Shown: positions 1 through 8,839, counted from the stretch's first letter. The stretch is DNA of 64,000 nucleotides from Pseudomonadota bacterium (GCA_018817385.1 JAHIUA010000021.1:1-64000); one strand, 5' to 3'. A program made the numbers and translations. Notes: generated by a model from the sequence alone, not told the origin.

Positions 1-165
1 AGGCACGATGCTGTTTGCCTGGGGTAAATTCGTATCGATCAAAATTTCTTCATATTCTTTTCCATCAATGTACTCGACCAATTTGACAACGCCAATATCT
101 TTGACAAGCCAGGAGTAGGATATGGATTGGTCATCAATCAGCTCACCGCCAACGTTTTCAAGCAT
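1..165 (-). CDS. C-terminally incomplete hypothetical protein
   Basis: An open frame runs off the left edge of the window. The first ATG is at 165, with an in-frame stop about 35 bases upstream of it. The 55 visible residues begin MLENVGGELIDDQ and are acidic and soluble-looking. I see no recognisable motif, and no strong Shine-Dalgarno sequence precedes the ATG. It could equally be the tail of a decayed gene, because the neighbouring bases 200-730 also look degenerate. Confidence 0.3.
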   Translation of the reverse strand, partial: MLENVGGELIDDQSISYSWLVKDIGVVKLVEYIDGKEYEEILIDTNLPQANSIVP

Positions 166-344
166 CCTGAATACTCTATCCCCGCCGCATCATTTTTGAA
201 AAATTTCCCCTTTCGTTCCCTATAGTTCTAGCATCGCCCCTAAAGCACCCTCACCAACCGGTCGGATTACCAAGAGGACCATCAGGCCGCCCCCGCTGGT
301 CTTATAGAGGTAATTCTTATAGAGGTAATGAAAGAGGTTCCTAA

Positions 345-725
345 CATCCATCTTCCTATACAGTTTTCAACTCCAATCGTCATTTTGGTGCATCTGAAGA
401 TTGTTACACATCAGGTCTGTGGGTTGATGATGGTACAAATTTTCCTACAAAGTTCGACAATATCTACTTTCGCTTTCGGCCAAGCTACCGTAGGCCTGGT
501 TTGATGGGAGCGTATTGGGGCAGAAAAGACCCTGCCTCAGGCAGGAACTACCTGCGGCCAGACGCCATCACAAGTGGCAAAGAAACTTCGCTGGAACAGT
601 TACCTGAACAACTCCATCGCCTTCCCAGGCGCCACAGCGTGACATTGACAGCCACCTGTCTTTCCATTTATAATCAGTCACAAATTGATATTCGAAATAA
701 AGCCAAACCCGCTGAAAAGCGGTGA
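345..725 (+). pseudogene. Decayed coding remnants of unknown family
   Basis: After a TAA at 342-344 a frame without a start codon at its beginning reads through to 725. It includes a stretch rich in N, D, Y, F and R (NIYFRFRPSYRRPG) that looks like real protein. A second frame, 505-642, gives an equally protein-like tail ending RWNSYLNNSIAFPGATA and a stop. Protein-like sequence in two frames across a short interval suggests a gene broken by frameshifts and truncated at its 5' end. I cannot assign a family. The 3' part of the first frame overlaps the riboswitch candidate and is probably non-coding there. Confidence 0.3.
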
Positions 726-764
726 CGGAAAGCTACGGGTCTGTAACAGATAGCCGAGTTGCCT
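697..764 (+). ncRNA. Possible GEMM-I (c-di-GMP or cGAMP) riboswitch aptamer
   Basis: The segment carries the landmarks of the GEMM-I class in order: a GCCAAACC block, a 5-bp hairpin closed by a GAAA tetraloop (CCGCT 709-713, AGCGG 718-722), the GTGACGGAAAGC block, ACGGGTCT, and a closing TAGCCGAGTTGCC segment. This is close to the consensus of aptamers known from Geobacter-like deltaproteobacteria. In my hand alignment to Vc2 the specificity base corresponding to G20 reads G, which would favour c-di-GMP, but cGAMP-selective variants exist and the alignment is uncertain. The first clear gene downstream is the surface-type FG-GAP protein at 1380, a plausible c-di-GMP target. Confidence 0.7.
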
Positions 765-793
765 TTGAATGAGGTAGCTCGGCTATTTTTTTT
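752..793 (+). terminator. Rho-independent terminator fused to the riboswitch
   Basis: A 12-bp stem with two G-T wobbles (752-763 with 773-784) and a 9-nt loop is followed by a run of T from 786 to 793. The left arm is the 3' closing strand of the GEMM-like aptamer. Ligand-stabilised aptamer and terminator therefore compete for the same bases, the usual arrangement of a transcriptional on-switch. Confidence 0.75.
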
Positions 794-798
794 GTCTA

Positions 799-935
799 GG
801 AGCCTGTTCGAGAATGCCTTTTCTCCCCAACTCTTTGGAATGATAAAAAAAGCTCGCAATATCAACGTACGGATGCGCTCGTTTTTTGAGAATTTCTCGA
901 TTTGAGAAGAAATGACTATTCTTGGACAAGCTCTC
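799..935. repeat. MITE-like inverted-repeat element, family 1, copy A
   Basis: The element begins GGAGCCTGTTCGAGAAT and ends in the imperfect inverse of that sequence (CTATTCTTGGACAAGCTC). Its interior (an A-run, then GCTCGCAATATCAACG) resembles the copies at 27356-27459 and 60003-60141. It codes for nothing convincing. The left end is preceded by TA. It starts a few bases after the T-tract of the riboswitch terminator. Confidence 0.6.
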
Positions 936-1190
936 AGTGATAGGTCCAGGGAACCTAAAAGGGGGGGGTATGGGTAATGTTTGGAATGAGCCATTTGGCT
1001 GTCTGTAAAACCGGGCCAGGGCAGTTGAAAAGGGGGCAGGCTCGTGCGTGAAACAGTCTCTCCATTTACCCAGGCGGCAAGATAACCTGGTGGAGAGAAT
1101 ATCGGATATGAGTGGAGAAAAGATTTTCTGTTTGTGCTGATTTGTTACAAGAGAGCTTTGCCTGAAAGGAGGATTGTTATCTACTTCCTA

Positions 1191-1352
1191 GGAGTCTGTC
1201 GGATTTAGAGAATCGTAGCGAAAATTAGAGAAATCGAGACCAGATTTTTATGGATTTGAGGCGAATAGCAGGCCTATTTAACGAAAAGCCATGAAAATCT
1301 GGGCCGATTTGTCAAGTTTGCAGCAGATTTATATCTAAGTCCGACAGGCTCC
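1191..1352. repeat. MITE-like inverted-repeat element, family 2, long copy
   Basis: Terminal inverted repeats GGAGTCTGTCGGATTTAGA and TCTAAGTCCGACAGGCTCC bound a 162-bp non-coding element. Both ends are flanked by TA inside CCTAGG-like context, which fits a TA target duplication as made by IS630/Tc1-mariner-type transposases. A shorter relative lies at 5288-5366 in the opposite orientation. The element ends 27 bases before the start codon at 1380, so it supplies part of that gene's leader. Confidence 0.75.
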
Positions 1353-1379
1353 TAGGTAAGATTAAAGGACTGGAGAATA

Positions 1380-4223
1380 GTGGAGCTTATGAAACTTTCG
1401 AAAATATTCTTGTTGTTTGGTCAAAGGAAACTTCGCTTTCCTGTCTTATTAAAAAAAAGGACGCATTTTGTTTGTTTGGTTTTGACACTACTTGTCCTCG
1501 GATTTGGCGGGTCGCCGGCTTCGGCAACTTATTCTAATCCACTCTACCTCAGCGGCGTTCCCGGCACTGTTCTCGGTGCTCTTACCTGGGGGTGGTATGG
1601 AGGGGGCTATTGGGGGAAGTCCACCAGCGGAATCGGTGACGTGAATGGTGACGGCTTTGACGATATCATCGTTGCCAGCGATAGAATCCGGATAGGGGCA
1701 AATTTCAATTCGGGTGAAGCAATCCTTTTTTACGGCACCCGGGGAATGTTTGGTTCCAGCATGACAATGAATCTGTTTACCTATTCCATGACCGCCAGCG
1801 AAGGCATACGCTTTCAGGGCACAGCAGCCAACCAGTCCCTGGGGAGAAGTGTTGCCGGAGCGGGAGACGTCAATGGTGACGGGTATGCCGATTTACTTAT
1901 CGGTTCTGGCGAAAATGGCACCAATGGGACGGTCTATCTGATTTATGGCAAGAGCCCTCTGCTCAGTTCCAATGTTCTCTTCAGCCTGAACGCAAGCGTT
2001 TTGAACGGGAGTAACGGGGTTGCAATCATCGGAGAGACAGACGGTTACCTCGGAAATGATGTGAACACGATTTCCAGCGCAGGGGATGTCAACGGTGATG
2101 GCTATGATGATATTCTATTGGTTCAATGGGACAAGGTCTTTCTGATTTATGGATCGGCCGGCGGGATCGGCTCGAGTGGCGAGCTGGATCTGTCAACCTT
2201 CACTGCTGCCGATGGCGTCGTAATTGTCGGAGCGGGCTCGATTCAGGGGTTCACAGCGGTCTCCGGCGCAGGAGATGTCAACGGTGACGGCTATGATGAT
2301 ATTCTGCTGGGAGCCAACAAGGTCTATCTGGCAGCGAGCTCAACTGATGACACTGGAGGCGGGATCATACTCTACGGCTCGGCAACCGGGATCGGCACCA
2401 GCGGTTCTTTCACCGTATCGGAAACCATCCTGGACGGGATCAATGGCACTCGCTTTATCGGTCCATCGCCGTACGGTAGCGGTGCTGGTCGTTCTGTCAG
2501 TGGTGTCGGTGATGTCACCGGAGATGGTTACGCCGATTTCGTAATTGGCGCCTCTAATTGGGGCTACTGGAACACAACTGCCAACCAGGGGAATGGTCGT
2601 GTTTACCTTGTCTACGGTGATTCCGGTCCCTTGGGTCCAGACGGTACCCGTTTCATGATTAATCTTGACGGGACCATAGGGGTGAAACTCAATGGCCCTA
2701 CCAATTATACCTATGCTGGCCGCAGGCTTTCTTCTGCAGGAGACGTCAACGGAGATGGCCTTGCCGACCTGGTGATCCCTGCCTATTACGACGACCAACA
2801 GGCGGGAAGGACCTATGTGATCTACGGAAAACAGGGAACGATATATAGCGGCTCCGACTATGATCTCGGTAGCATCCTTACCCAGAATGGCACCAAAATG
2901 ATTGGGGCGAGTACTTATGAAGAATCGGGCAGCGATGTCTCCACCGCAGGTGATTTCAATGGGGATGGAAAATCAGACCTGCTTATTGGTGCCCACGAGG
3001 CGGACGAACCAAACGGTTACGCCGTGACAAGCGGTAAGGCCTATCTGGTATGGGGTGACGGCTTCCCAGCGAGCGCCGTGGTCAAGGCCTTTATCATGCC
3101 AGGGGATGCTCCGAAAAAAGGCATCGGCATGGCCGGAGACGGCAAACACACCTATCCCCTTTCGCGGGTCTGGATTGATTATGCTGACGGCTCGGCCTCT
3201 GGAGGGGCCAGTATGGAGACCGTTACCTATTACCGGGCCATTCCTTCAGGAACGGGGTTACCTGCCAATATCGCCTACGGCTACTGGCAGATAGCAACAA
3301 ATCGTACCAGCTGGAGCGAGGCAACAGTGACCCTAAAATACGCGCTCAACGATATCGGACTCTTTGAAAAGGAAAATCTTCATATCTATCAGGCAGACTC
3401 TCCTGGAGGCCCCTATACCAAGCTGACCACAACTTCCAATACCAGTAATCATACGCTGACTGCATCGGTCAGCAAATTTTCCTACTTTGTCATTGCCGAG
3501 CCGGGAACTTCTCCAAACCTTACCATGGCGGTTACACCAACCGATGCAGGTACCACAACTCCGGCAGCCGGCACAACAACCGAGGTTACTGCGGATGTTC
3601 CGGTGTCCATTTCAGCCACTGCCGCCGGTGGTTATAATTTCACCAACTGGACCAGCAGTGGTGTCGAAGCTGTTATCCTGGACGCCAATGCAGGTTCTAC
3701 CACCGTTACGTTGAGCGGACATGCAACGGTCACTGCAAATTTTTGCCTGCTGCAAACATGGTATCGGGACAGTGATGGGGATGGCTATGGCAACCCTGCC
3801 GTCACCAAGAGCCAATGCAGCCAGCCAATAGGATATGTGGCTGATAACACAGACTGTGATGATTCCGATGGAAACGAATATCCCAACCAGACTTGGTACC
3901 AGGATAGCGATGGTGATGGCCATGGGGATAGTTCTGTCACTCTAAGCCAGTGCCTGCAACCGACTGGATATGTGCTAAGCAGCATAGATTGCGATGATTC
4001 CGATGCAAACGAATATCCAGGTCAAACCTGGTATAAGGATCAGGATGGTGATGGTTATTCTGACGGCACAAAGAATACAACCTCATGCGAAAGACCAACT
4101 GATTATTATGTCGCTGCAGAGTTAATAAGAACCTTTGGTGATCCAGATGATACGGATCCGAATATAATTCCGCCTCAGTTCATCTGGAATTTATTTCTGC
4201 CTGCAATCTTAGGAGGCAACTGA
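1380..4223 (+). CDS. Secreted FG-GAP beta-propeller protein with MopE-type repeats
   Basis: The 947-residue protein starts with a basic N-terminus and a hydrophobic segment ending near PASA (about residues 28-50), a likely signal peptide. Seven FG-GAP/integrin-alpha-like repeats with GDVNGDGxxD calcium-binding loops follow (about 80-560), enough for one seven-bladed propeller. Next come a choice-of-anchor-like region, a beta-rich bacterial repeat domain (about 710-790), and three WYxDxDGDGY...CDDSD repeats like those of MopE and thrombospondin type 3. The extreme C-terminus is [14 protein letters not shown]. The GTG at 1380 has GGAG five bases upstream; an ATG at 1389 is the alternative. It probably acts at the cell surface in adhesion or calcium/metal binding. 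Substrate is unknown. A c-di-GMP-type riboswitch and two inserted repeats lie upstream. Confidence 0.85.
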   Translation: MELMKLSKIFLLFGQRKLRFPVLLKKRTHFVCLVLTLLVLGFGGSPASATYSNPLYLSGVPGTVLGALTWGWYGGGYWGKSTSGIGDVNGDGFDDIIVASDRIRIGANFNSGEAILFYGTRGMFGSSMTMNLFTYSMTASEGIRFQGTAANQSLGRSVAGAGDVNGDGYADLLIGSGENGTNGTVYLIYGKSPLLSSNVLFSLNASVLNGSNGVAIIGETDGYLGNDVNTISSAGDVNGDGYDDILLVQWDKVFLIYGSAGGIGSSGELDLSTFTAADGVVIVGAGSIQGFTAVSGAGDVNGDGYDDILLGANKVYLAASSTDDTGGGIILYGSATGIGTSGSFTVSETILDGINGTRFIGPSPYGSGAGRSVSGVGDVTGDGYADFVIGASNWGYWNTTANQGNGRVYLVYGDSGPLGPDGTRFMINLDGTIGVKLNGPTNYTYAGRRLSSAGDVNGDGLADLVIPAYYDDQQAGRTYVIYGKQGTIYSGSDYDLGSILTQNGTKMIGASTYEESGSDVSTAGDFNGDGKSDLLIGAHEADEPNGYAVTSGKAYLVWGDGFPASAVVKAFIMPGDAPKKGIGMAGDGKHTYPLSRVWIDYADGSASGGASMETVTYYRAIPSGTGLPANIAYGYWQIATNRTSWSEATVTLKYALNDIGLFEKENLHIYQADSPGGPYTKLTTTSNTSNHTLTASVSKFSYFVIAEPGTSPNLTMAVTPTDAGTTTPAAGTTTEVTADVPVSISATAAGGYNFTNWTSSGVEAVILDANAGSTTVTLSGHATVTANFCLLQTWYRDSDGDGYGNPAVTKSQCSQPIGYVADNTDCDDSDGNEYPNQTWYQDSDGDGHGDSSVTLSQCLQPTGYVLSSIDCDDSDANEYPGQTWYKDQDGDGYSDGTKNTTSCERPTDYYVAAELIRTFGDPDDTDPNIIPPQFIWNLFLPAILGGN

Positions 4224-4236
4224 TCTCTTTTACAGG

Positions 4237-4283
4237 GAACAGACCATGTCTTCGCAAGGGAGTAACGGCGACGTGGTCTGTTC
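4237..4283 (+). terminator. Long hairpin after the FG-GAP gene
   Basis: A 14-bp stem with one wobble (GAACAGACCATGTC at 4237-4250, GACGTGGTCTGTTC at 4270-4283) lies 14 bases after the stop codon. It has a 19-nt loop and no T-tract, so it may terminate weakly, protect the 3' end, or be a remnant of a mobile-element end. Confidence 0.45.
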
Positions 4284-4320
4284 TCGGTTGGGTAAAGAGT
4301 TATGAAAAAGGGGGATAATC

Positions 4321-4446
4321 TTGGCACGACCTTTAAGAAGAGGATATCCTGATGCCTGGTATCAGGTGATGAACCGTGGCAGGCGAGGAGGGGCCATATG
4401 CTCGCAAAAAGAGGATGTTGCCATTTTTATATCTCTGCTCAGGTGA
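4321..4446 (+). pseudogene. Truncated REP-associated tyrosine (Y1/IS200-like) transposase
   Basis: A TTG-started frame encodes 41 residues, beginning ARPLRRGYPDAWYQVMNRG and continuing RRGGAICSQKEDVAIFISLL. This is the typical N-terminus of RAYT transposases (usual length about 230-320 residues), including the YxVMNRG strand. A stop follows at once, and the HUH and catalytic tyrosine regions are missing. It is a 5' remnant. The adjoining downstream sequence is a fragment of a different gene, consistent with an insertion or deletion scar. Confidence 0.75.
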
Positions 4447-4457
4447 CCTTTGACTGA

Positions 4458-4667
4458 AACCGCCTCGTTTCTGGGCCAACAGGGGGCGTCGTGCAAATAA
4501 CTGTCCCCCTGACTGGAACAGTACCTGGTGAAAATATTTCTGAATCAGAATCAATTTTTGTATATATGAATGGATAAGAAATGGAAATTGGACCTGGCGA
4601 GGCAAATGTTTTTAAAGTTCGCTTCTCATGGACTTTGTTCCTGCCTGCAATTATAGGCCGGCAATGA
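4458..4667 (+). pseudogene. Decayed C-terminal fragment of an exported protein
   Basis: One frame with no start codon runs from 4458 to 4667. It is interrupted by a single TAA at 4575-4577. It gives protein-like sequence (PTGGVVQITVPLTGTVPGE, then GPGEANVFKVRFSWTLFLPA) and ends IIGRQ. Its last residues, FSWTLFLPAIIG, closely match the C-terminus of the FG-GAP protein just upstream ([12 protein letters not shown]). It is best read as the tail of a lost paralogous secreted protein, cut off by the neighbouring transposase remnant. Confidence 0.55.
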
Positions 4668-4900
4668 TTTCGTTGGAACCAATATCAATTCTTAAAAAAT
4701 GGGGGCGCGACATGCTGCCCTTTCGAATCATTGACGAATCCGGATTGTAGGGTATTCAGCTGGTTGATGCTACTCGATCCAAAAGTCGATTTTGGGGTCA
4801 AAATGAAAGGGGAAAAGAGTCAGCATCTCTTTTCTTTTGACTGAACCTGTACACTGATTTTATCAACACGTCTTTGACAATAAAAAAAGGATATCCTGTC

Positions 4901-5266
4901 ATGCTCCCTCTCGTCACGTCTGTTTCCGAAGTTGAGGCAACCCCTATCAGCGCAGCCAAGGACGCCTCCATGCAGGTGCTGATTCCTGCCTCTGCTGCTG
5001 AAAACTTTATCATGCGTAGAATTGTCATCAAAGCGGGTGGTTCTATGCCCAACCACACCAACTCTGTGGAACATGAACAATATGTGTTGGCCGGTACGGC
5101 AGAGGTCGGTATTGGTGACAACGTGTATCACCTTAAACAAGATGATGTGCTCCTGATCCCTGCGGGTGTGCCACACTGGTACAGGGCTTCGAGAGAAGAA
5201 GACTATGTTTTTATCTGCCTGATACCGAATAAGGAAGATATCATTGCCCTGGCCGACAAAGCATGA
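4901..5266 (+). CDS. Single-domain cupin protein
   Basis: A 121-residue cupin_2-type beta-barrel. Motif 1 is recognisable around GGSMPNHTNSVEHEQYVLAG, with the His and Glu residues that normally bind a metal, and motif 2 is the DDVLLIPAGVPHWYRA segment. The ATG at 4901 has AAAGG ten bases upstream and gives the usual small-cupin length. A TTG at 4874 is possible but poorly placed. It stands alone between a decayed region and a repeat. The specific ligand or enzymatic role cannot be told; members range from sugar isomerases to sensors. Confidence 0.8.
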   Translation: MLPLVTSVSEVEATPISAAKDASMQVLIPASAAENFIMRRIVIKAGGSMPNHTNSVEHEQYVLAGTAEVGIGDNVYHLKQDDVLLIPAGVPHWYRASREEDYVFICLIPNKEDIIALADKA

Positions 5267-5287
5267 GAGCATTGCAATAACACTCTC

Positions 5288-5366
5288 GGAGCCTGTCGGA
5301 CTGAGACATGAATCTGGTCTCGATTCCTCTCATTTTTGCTCCTATTCTCTCAATCCGACAGACTGC
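5288..5366. repeat. MITE-like inverted-repeat element, family 2, short copy
   Basis: A 79-bp element with ends GGAGCCTGTCGGACTGAGA and TCTCAATCCGACAGACTGC. Read on the minus strand, its left half matches the element at 1191-1352 (GAGAGAATAGGAGCAAAAAT, then GAATCGAGACCAGATT). It is therefore an internally deleted, inverted relative. It sits between the convergent cupin and decarboxylase genes. Confidence 0.7.
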
Positions 5367-5454
5367 TGGTAACAAGCCAGGAAGCCCAGGGGTGAGCACA
5401 GGGGGCACCCCTTCGCTGCTGCATTTCCCCCCCCTTTACCCATGCACCCGGTCT

Positions 5455-7092
5455 TTATCTGACCTCTTTGCCTAAGTGGCTGGTGAGGCGGTTCAGGGCT
5501 GGTGAACGATCATTTTTGCCAATTTTTACTTCCACCAGGCTGAATCCTGTCGAATGGGCCCGAGCTTCAGCAAGGGCCGTATCAAGGTCCTGCTCCGTTT
5601 TTACCAGAAAGCTCTTTCCTGCCCCGAGCACATCTGGCAGCTTACAGTACTGCCAGGGATGGACATCGTTGAATGGGCCATCCAGCATTGGCCGTTCCGT
5701 GCTGTAGCCCTCGTTGTTTAGCAGAATGACAATGGCGTTTATACCGTATCGGGCAATGGTGGACAATTCCATGCCGGTCATTTGAAAGGCGCCGTCACCA
5801 ACCAGGACTATGGGGCGAAGGGCAGGATTGGCATAGTGGGTGCCGATGGCTGCGGGAACGGCAAAACCGAGAGAGGCATAATATGCCGGTGAAAGAAAGT
5901 TGGTGGCCTTATGCATGTAGAGATCATTTGCCCCAAACAGGGCATCTCCAACATCGGCAATGACAATGTCGGCGGCGGTGATGAAGGCGTTGAGCCGTTC
6001 AAAAAGTCGCTTGATGGTAATTTCTGTTTTGGCCAATGCCACAAAGGGCTGCGGTTTGGCGGGCACCGGGTGTTCCATTTGGCGAAGGTTGATATCTGCT
6101 TCGATCAGGCCATGGAGAAAATCGGGAAAAAGGATGTTCTCGTAGCTGTGGTGATGGATGGTCAGTTTTTCACTTGTGGCGTAGATTGATTCGGTTGCGT
6201 CTATCTTGGCTGTGTAGATACCAAGGTTTAAGTCGGTAAGAAAGGTGCCAAGGAAAACAATGCAGTCACTCTTTTCAACAAAATCGGTGAGTTCTGCCAA
6301 GCCTGTTGCTCCTTCATAAATACCCAGCGAACATGGGAGGTTGTCCGGGATGACCGATTTGGCAAGGATTGTCGAGGCGACAGGAATGCCGGTTTTTTCA
6401 GCCAGGCGCAACAGGGCATTTTGCAGTCCAAAGCGGTGGACTTCTACACCGGCAAGAATAACCGGCCTTTTTGCCTCATTGATAATAGCGGCGGCCTCTG
6501 CCACGGCTTCCTTCAGGGTGCCCTGGTCGCTTTTCGTGTCGGAAGGGAGATGTTCGTGGGCGTGGTTACCTTCTTTGCTAACCATATCCCGAGGCAGTTC
6601 TATGTATACCGGTCGTTTATGTTTTAAAGCGGCATGAATGACCCTGTCGATTTCTTGCAGGGCGATGCTGGGGTCATCGAGAACTGTTGAGGCGACGGTG
6701 AATTCGTCAAATATTTTCTTTTGCGAGCCAAAGTCACGGAATTTATGATGGAGGAGCGGATTCTTTTCTTGCTCCCTTACCCCCGGTGCCCCACTGATTA
6801 TGATGACCGGGGATTTCTCGGCAAAGGCCTGGGCCGTGGTATTGGTCACCTTCAGGCCGCCAACTCCATAGGTGATGCAGACCGCACCCAGGCCTTTGAT
6901 TCTGGCATAGGCATCCGCAGCGAACCCCGCCCCCTGCTCATCGCAGGTATTGATCACCTCCACCAGATCGCTTCTACTCATCAGGTCATAAAAGCCGAGG
7001 ACGTAGTCGCCAGGTATCCCAAAGACGTGTTCAACCCCATGCCGGTGCAGTTGCTCTATGAGGTAGGCTCCTATTTGATATATTTTCGACAT
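5455..7092 (-). CDS. Thiamine-diphosphate 2-oxoacid (indolepyruvate/pyruvate) decarboxylase
   Basis: A 545-residue enzyme of the PDC/IpdC/KdcA family, which decarboxylates pyruvate, branched-chain or aromatic 2-oxoacids to aldehydes in the cytoplasm. The N-terminal ThDP-binding pyrimidine domain shows GIPGDYVLGFYD, the catalytic Glu in CDEQGAGFAADAYAR, and the glycine-rich YGVGGLKV segment. The C-terminal pyrophosphate domain has the GDG...NN motif (GDGAFQMTGMELS to ILLNNEGY). Length is normal for the family. The ATG at 7092 is preceded by GAGG at good spacing. Substrate preference cannot be read from sequence by eye. The gene is monocistronic, facing the cupin gene. Confidence 0.9.
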   Translation of the reverse strand: MSKIYQIGAYLIEQLHRHGVEHVFGIPGDYVLGFYDLMSRSDLVEVINTCDEQGAGFAADAYARIKGLGAVCITYGVGGLKVTNTTAQAFAEKSPVIIISGAPGVREQEKNPLLHHKFRDFGSQKKIFDEFTVASTVLDDPSIALQEIDRVIHAALKHKRPVYIELPRDMVSKEGNHAHEHLPSDTKSDQGTLKEAVAEAAAIINEAKRPVILAGVEVHRFGLQNALLRLAEKTGIPVASTILAKSVIPDNLPCSLGIYEGATGLAELTDFVEKSDCIVFLGTFLTDLNLGIYTAKIDATESIYATSEKLTIHHHSYENILFPDFLHGLIEADINLRQMEHPVPAKPQPFVALAKTEITIKRLFERLNAFITAADIVIADVGDALFGANDLYMHKATNFLSPAYYASLGFAVPAAIGTHYANPALRPIVLVGDGAFQMTGMELSTIARYGINAIVILLNNEGYSTERPMLDGPFNDVHPWQYCKLPDVLGAGKSFLVKTEQDLDTALAEARAHSTGFSLVEVKIGKNDRSPALNRLTSHLGKEVR

Positions 7093-7853
7093 GGTAAACC
7101 TCGTTGTTGCGTGATGACAGATGATCCGTAATCACTTTCTGGGTGGAGGAGAGGGCGGGGCGTTGCTTGACCCAGCCTGTGTTGAAATAGTCCCTGGTAG
7201 TTGATTTGGCCGTCGTCCTGATAGCCAACTTGGATGTTGACCACCATCGGAGTCCATATGTCTGCTGTCGATTTCAACCTTCATCAATACAAGATTCTTC
7301 CTGGCAATCTTTTTTTTTGAGACTTAACTTCCTTGTCAGGATATAATGGTACTATATTGACTTGAATATATCGGGCTGTCCGCTTTTGCTGTTGGATCAG
7401 GTAGCTTTGTCTAATAGAATAGCTTTTTGAGGGAAAATAGAAAATAAAAACGTGCTCTATTTTCATATCAACCCTGACTCGACCACCGTTGTCTATCTTT
7501 GCTCCATATGAGAGGGGGGGGGGATTGTTCGGTTTTATTACCTTTTTTTTATTCGAGAATTACAGCACCATAAAAAAACAAGAAAATCGTTTTAAACAGT
7601 ATCAATTCTTTGTTCCTTCTACTCGAATTTTTTCCACTTGGTGTCATACAGGGAGTATTGATCTACAAGCACACGAGAAACGAAAACAAAGACAAGTCCA
7701 CTAAAGAAAAAAAGCATCAAAGTTACCAGGTGCTGGCAGCGGAAACAGCCTCGCTGCAGGTTCGTTCAAGGTTCGGCGGGATAGGCCTGTTGGACGTTTC
7801 GATGTCGTGAAAAAGCGGCAGATACTTACATACGAACAGAAGGAGGAAATGCC
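7093..7853. other. Intergenic stretch with no convincing gene
   Basis: These 760 bases separate the divergent decarboxylase and CBS genes. The left part is of ordinary composition and could hold the decarboxylase promoter. 7270-7690 is AT-rich with long homopolymer runs (T at 7542-7550, G at 7513-7522). Short frames on both strands have poor composition, no recognisable motifs and no good ribosome-binding sites, so none is called. Confidence 0.5.
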
Positions 7854-8270
7854 ATGGGATTTAACGATGAAATCGGCAAGGTAGTGAACTGGAATATGCC
7901 AAGCGTGGACATGAATGACAGTCTGAAAGTCGTTATAAAAAAAATGGTGGATAACCGGACTGCTGCCTTGGCCGTAACTTTGGAGGGCACGGTTGCTGGC
8001 GTGATAACCGATATGGATATCATGTCGTGCATTGACAATGGCCTTGACCTTGGTGAAGTCAAGGCCTCTCGGTTCATGAGTAGTTGTGAACTCATCAGTG
8101 ACAGAAGCGCTAAAACTCCCTGCGTCCAACTGGATGCGGCTCAGACCGTGGAGAATGCCCTGGGAGTGATGAGCAGGGCTGGCACTCATCATCTGTTGGT
8201 CACTGGCGAAGGCAACAAGGAGATTGGGATCATCTCGATTCTTGAGCTGCTGGAACTGGCCATCTCATAG
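7854..8270 (+). CDS. Two-CBS-domain protein
   Basis: The 138-residue protein is a tandem CBS (Bateman) module and nothing else. The first repeat covers about residues 8-60, with TLEGTVAGVITDMDIM. The second covers about 75-135, with VTGEGNKEIGIISILELLE. Such modules bind adenine nucleotides or S-adenosylmethionine and regulate partner proteins. The start is firm, with AGGAGGAAAT just upstream of the ATG. There is no adjacent same-strand enzyme, so its target is unknown. Confidence 0.88.
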   Translation: MGFNDEIGKVVNWNMPSVDMNDSLKVVIKKMVDNRTAALAVTLEGTVAGVITDMDIMSCIDNGLDLGEVKASRFMSSCELISDRSAKTPCVQLDAAQTVENALGVMSRAGTHHLLVTGEGNKEIGIISILELLELAIS

Positions 8271-8530
8271 CCCGGTCGGGTGGGCAATTTTTCAGGTGCA
8301 AACCTGCCGGCGTCGCCAGGAGGACGACCTGTGGCATGGAGCCGGACCGTTATGGTGTCACTGCTGTCCAGACGGGTGAAGAGCGGACCAACGTGTTTGC
8401 TCTCTATTGCGTTCAGCATGGGGTGGACCGGGGAGACAGACCCATCTGACTCTGGCGTGCGAGAAGAGGATGCAATTCGGAAGTTGCAGAAGCGGTATGC
8501 TCTTACCTGAGAGCGCAGTCCTCAGCGGAA

Positions 8531-8568
8531 CATATTCTGTTAACGACAAAAAACGTTAACAGAATATG
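8531..8568. repeat. Perfect 15-bp inverted repeat
   Basis: CATATTCTGTTAACG (8531-8545) is followed, after an 8-nt A-rich spacer, by its exact reverse complement (8554-8568). No T-tract follows on the plus strand. It may be a transcript-end hairpin between the convergent CBS and protease genes or a protein-binding site containing paired GTTAACG half-sites. Confidence 0.8.
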
Positions 8569-8670
8569 CAGCGTGACTGGGATGAAATTGAACTGAAAAA
8601 TGGTCCGTGCCCTCGAAACTCAGGTTTGACAATCCCTGACTATTCCGCAGCGCTCCATCTTTGTCCATTG

Positions 8671-8780
8671 AGGTCTTCTCGAATAGCACAAATATGCCTT
8701 GACGTCCTCTATGAACGAATATAAAGCACTGCTAACCAGCTACAGAGCAGTTGCTTGCCAATTGTTGGGCCTTCCTGAAT
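8671..8780. repeat. Dispersed repeat, copy 1
   Basis: About 110 bp resemble 58895-59005. The shared blocks are AGGTCTTCTC, an ATGAANNAANATAANG segment, ACTGCTAAnCAGCTA and CAATTGTTGGG, ending with CTGAA. Both copies contain a 22-24 codon ATG frame with similar peptides (LLTSYRAVACQLLG here). It is likely a mobile or regulatory repeat, with coding doubtful. Confidence 0.55.
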
Positions 8781-8839
8781 AGGTTTGACAATCCTTCTCT
8801 TCGTATTTCCACCCACCTCCCCCACACATGACCAGTATC

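Larger units (their letters stand above)
8271..8839. other. Intergenic region with hairpin and repeat, possible broken small gene
   Basis: The region between two convergent genes has no convincing intact gene. A plus-strand frame with ATG at 8338 gives MEPDRYGVTAVQTGEERTNV and stops at 8444; a neighbouring frame continues to a stop near 8510 with an EEDAIRKLQKRYALT ending. This could be one short gene with a frameshift, of unknown family. AGGTTTGACAATCC occurs twice, near 8620 and 8780. The inverted repeat and dispersed repeat inside are listed separately. Confidence 0.4.

Noticed and set aside
8444-8605. TGA at 8442-8444 as a further selenocysteine codon
   Set aside because: The frame stays open after it, but the protein is unrecognised, no cysteine family position supports it, and an alternative frameshift reading is equally good.
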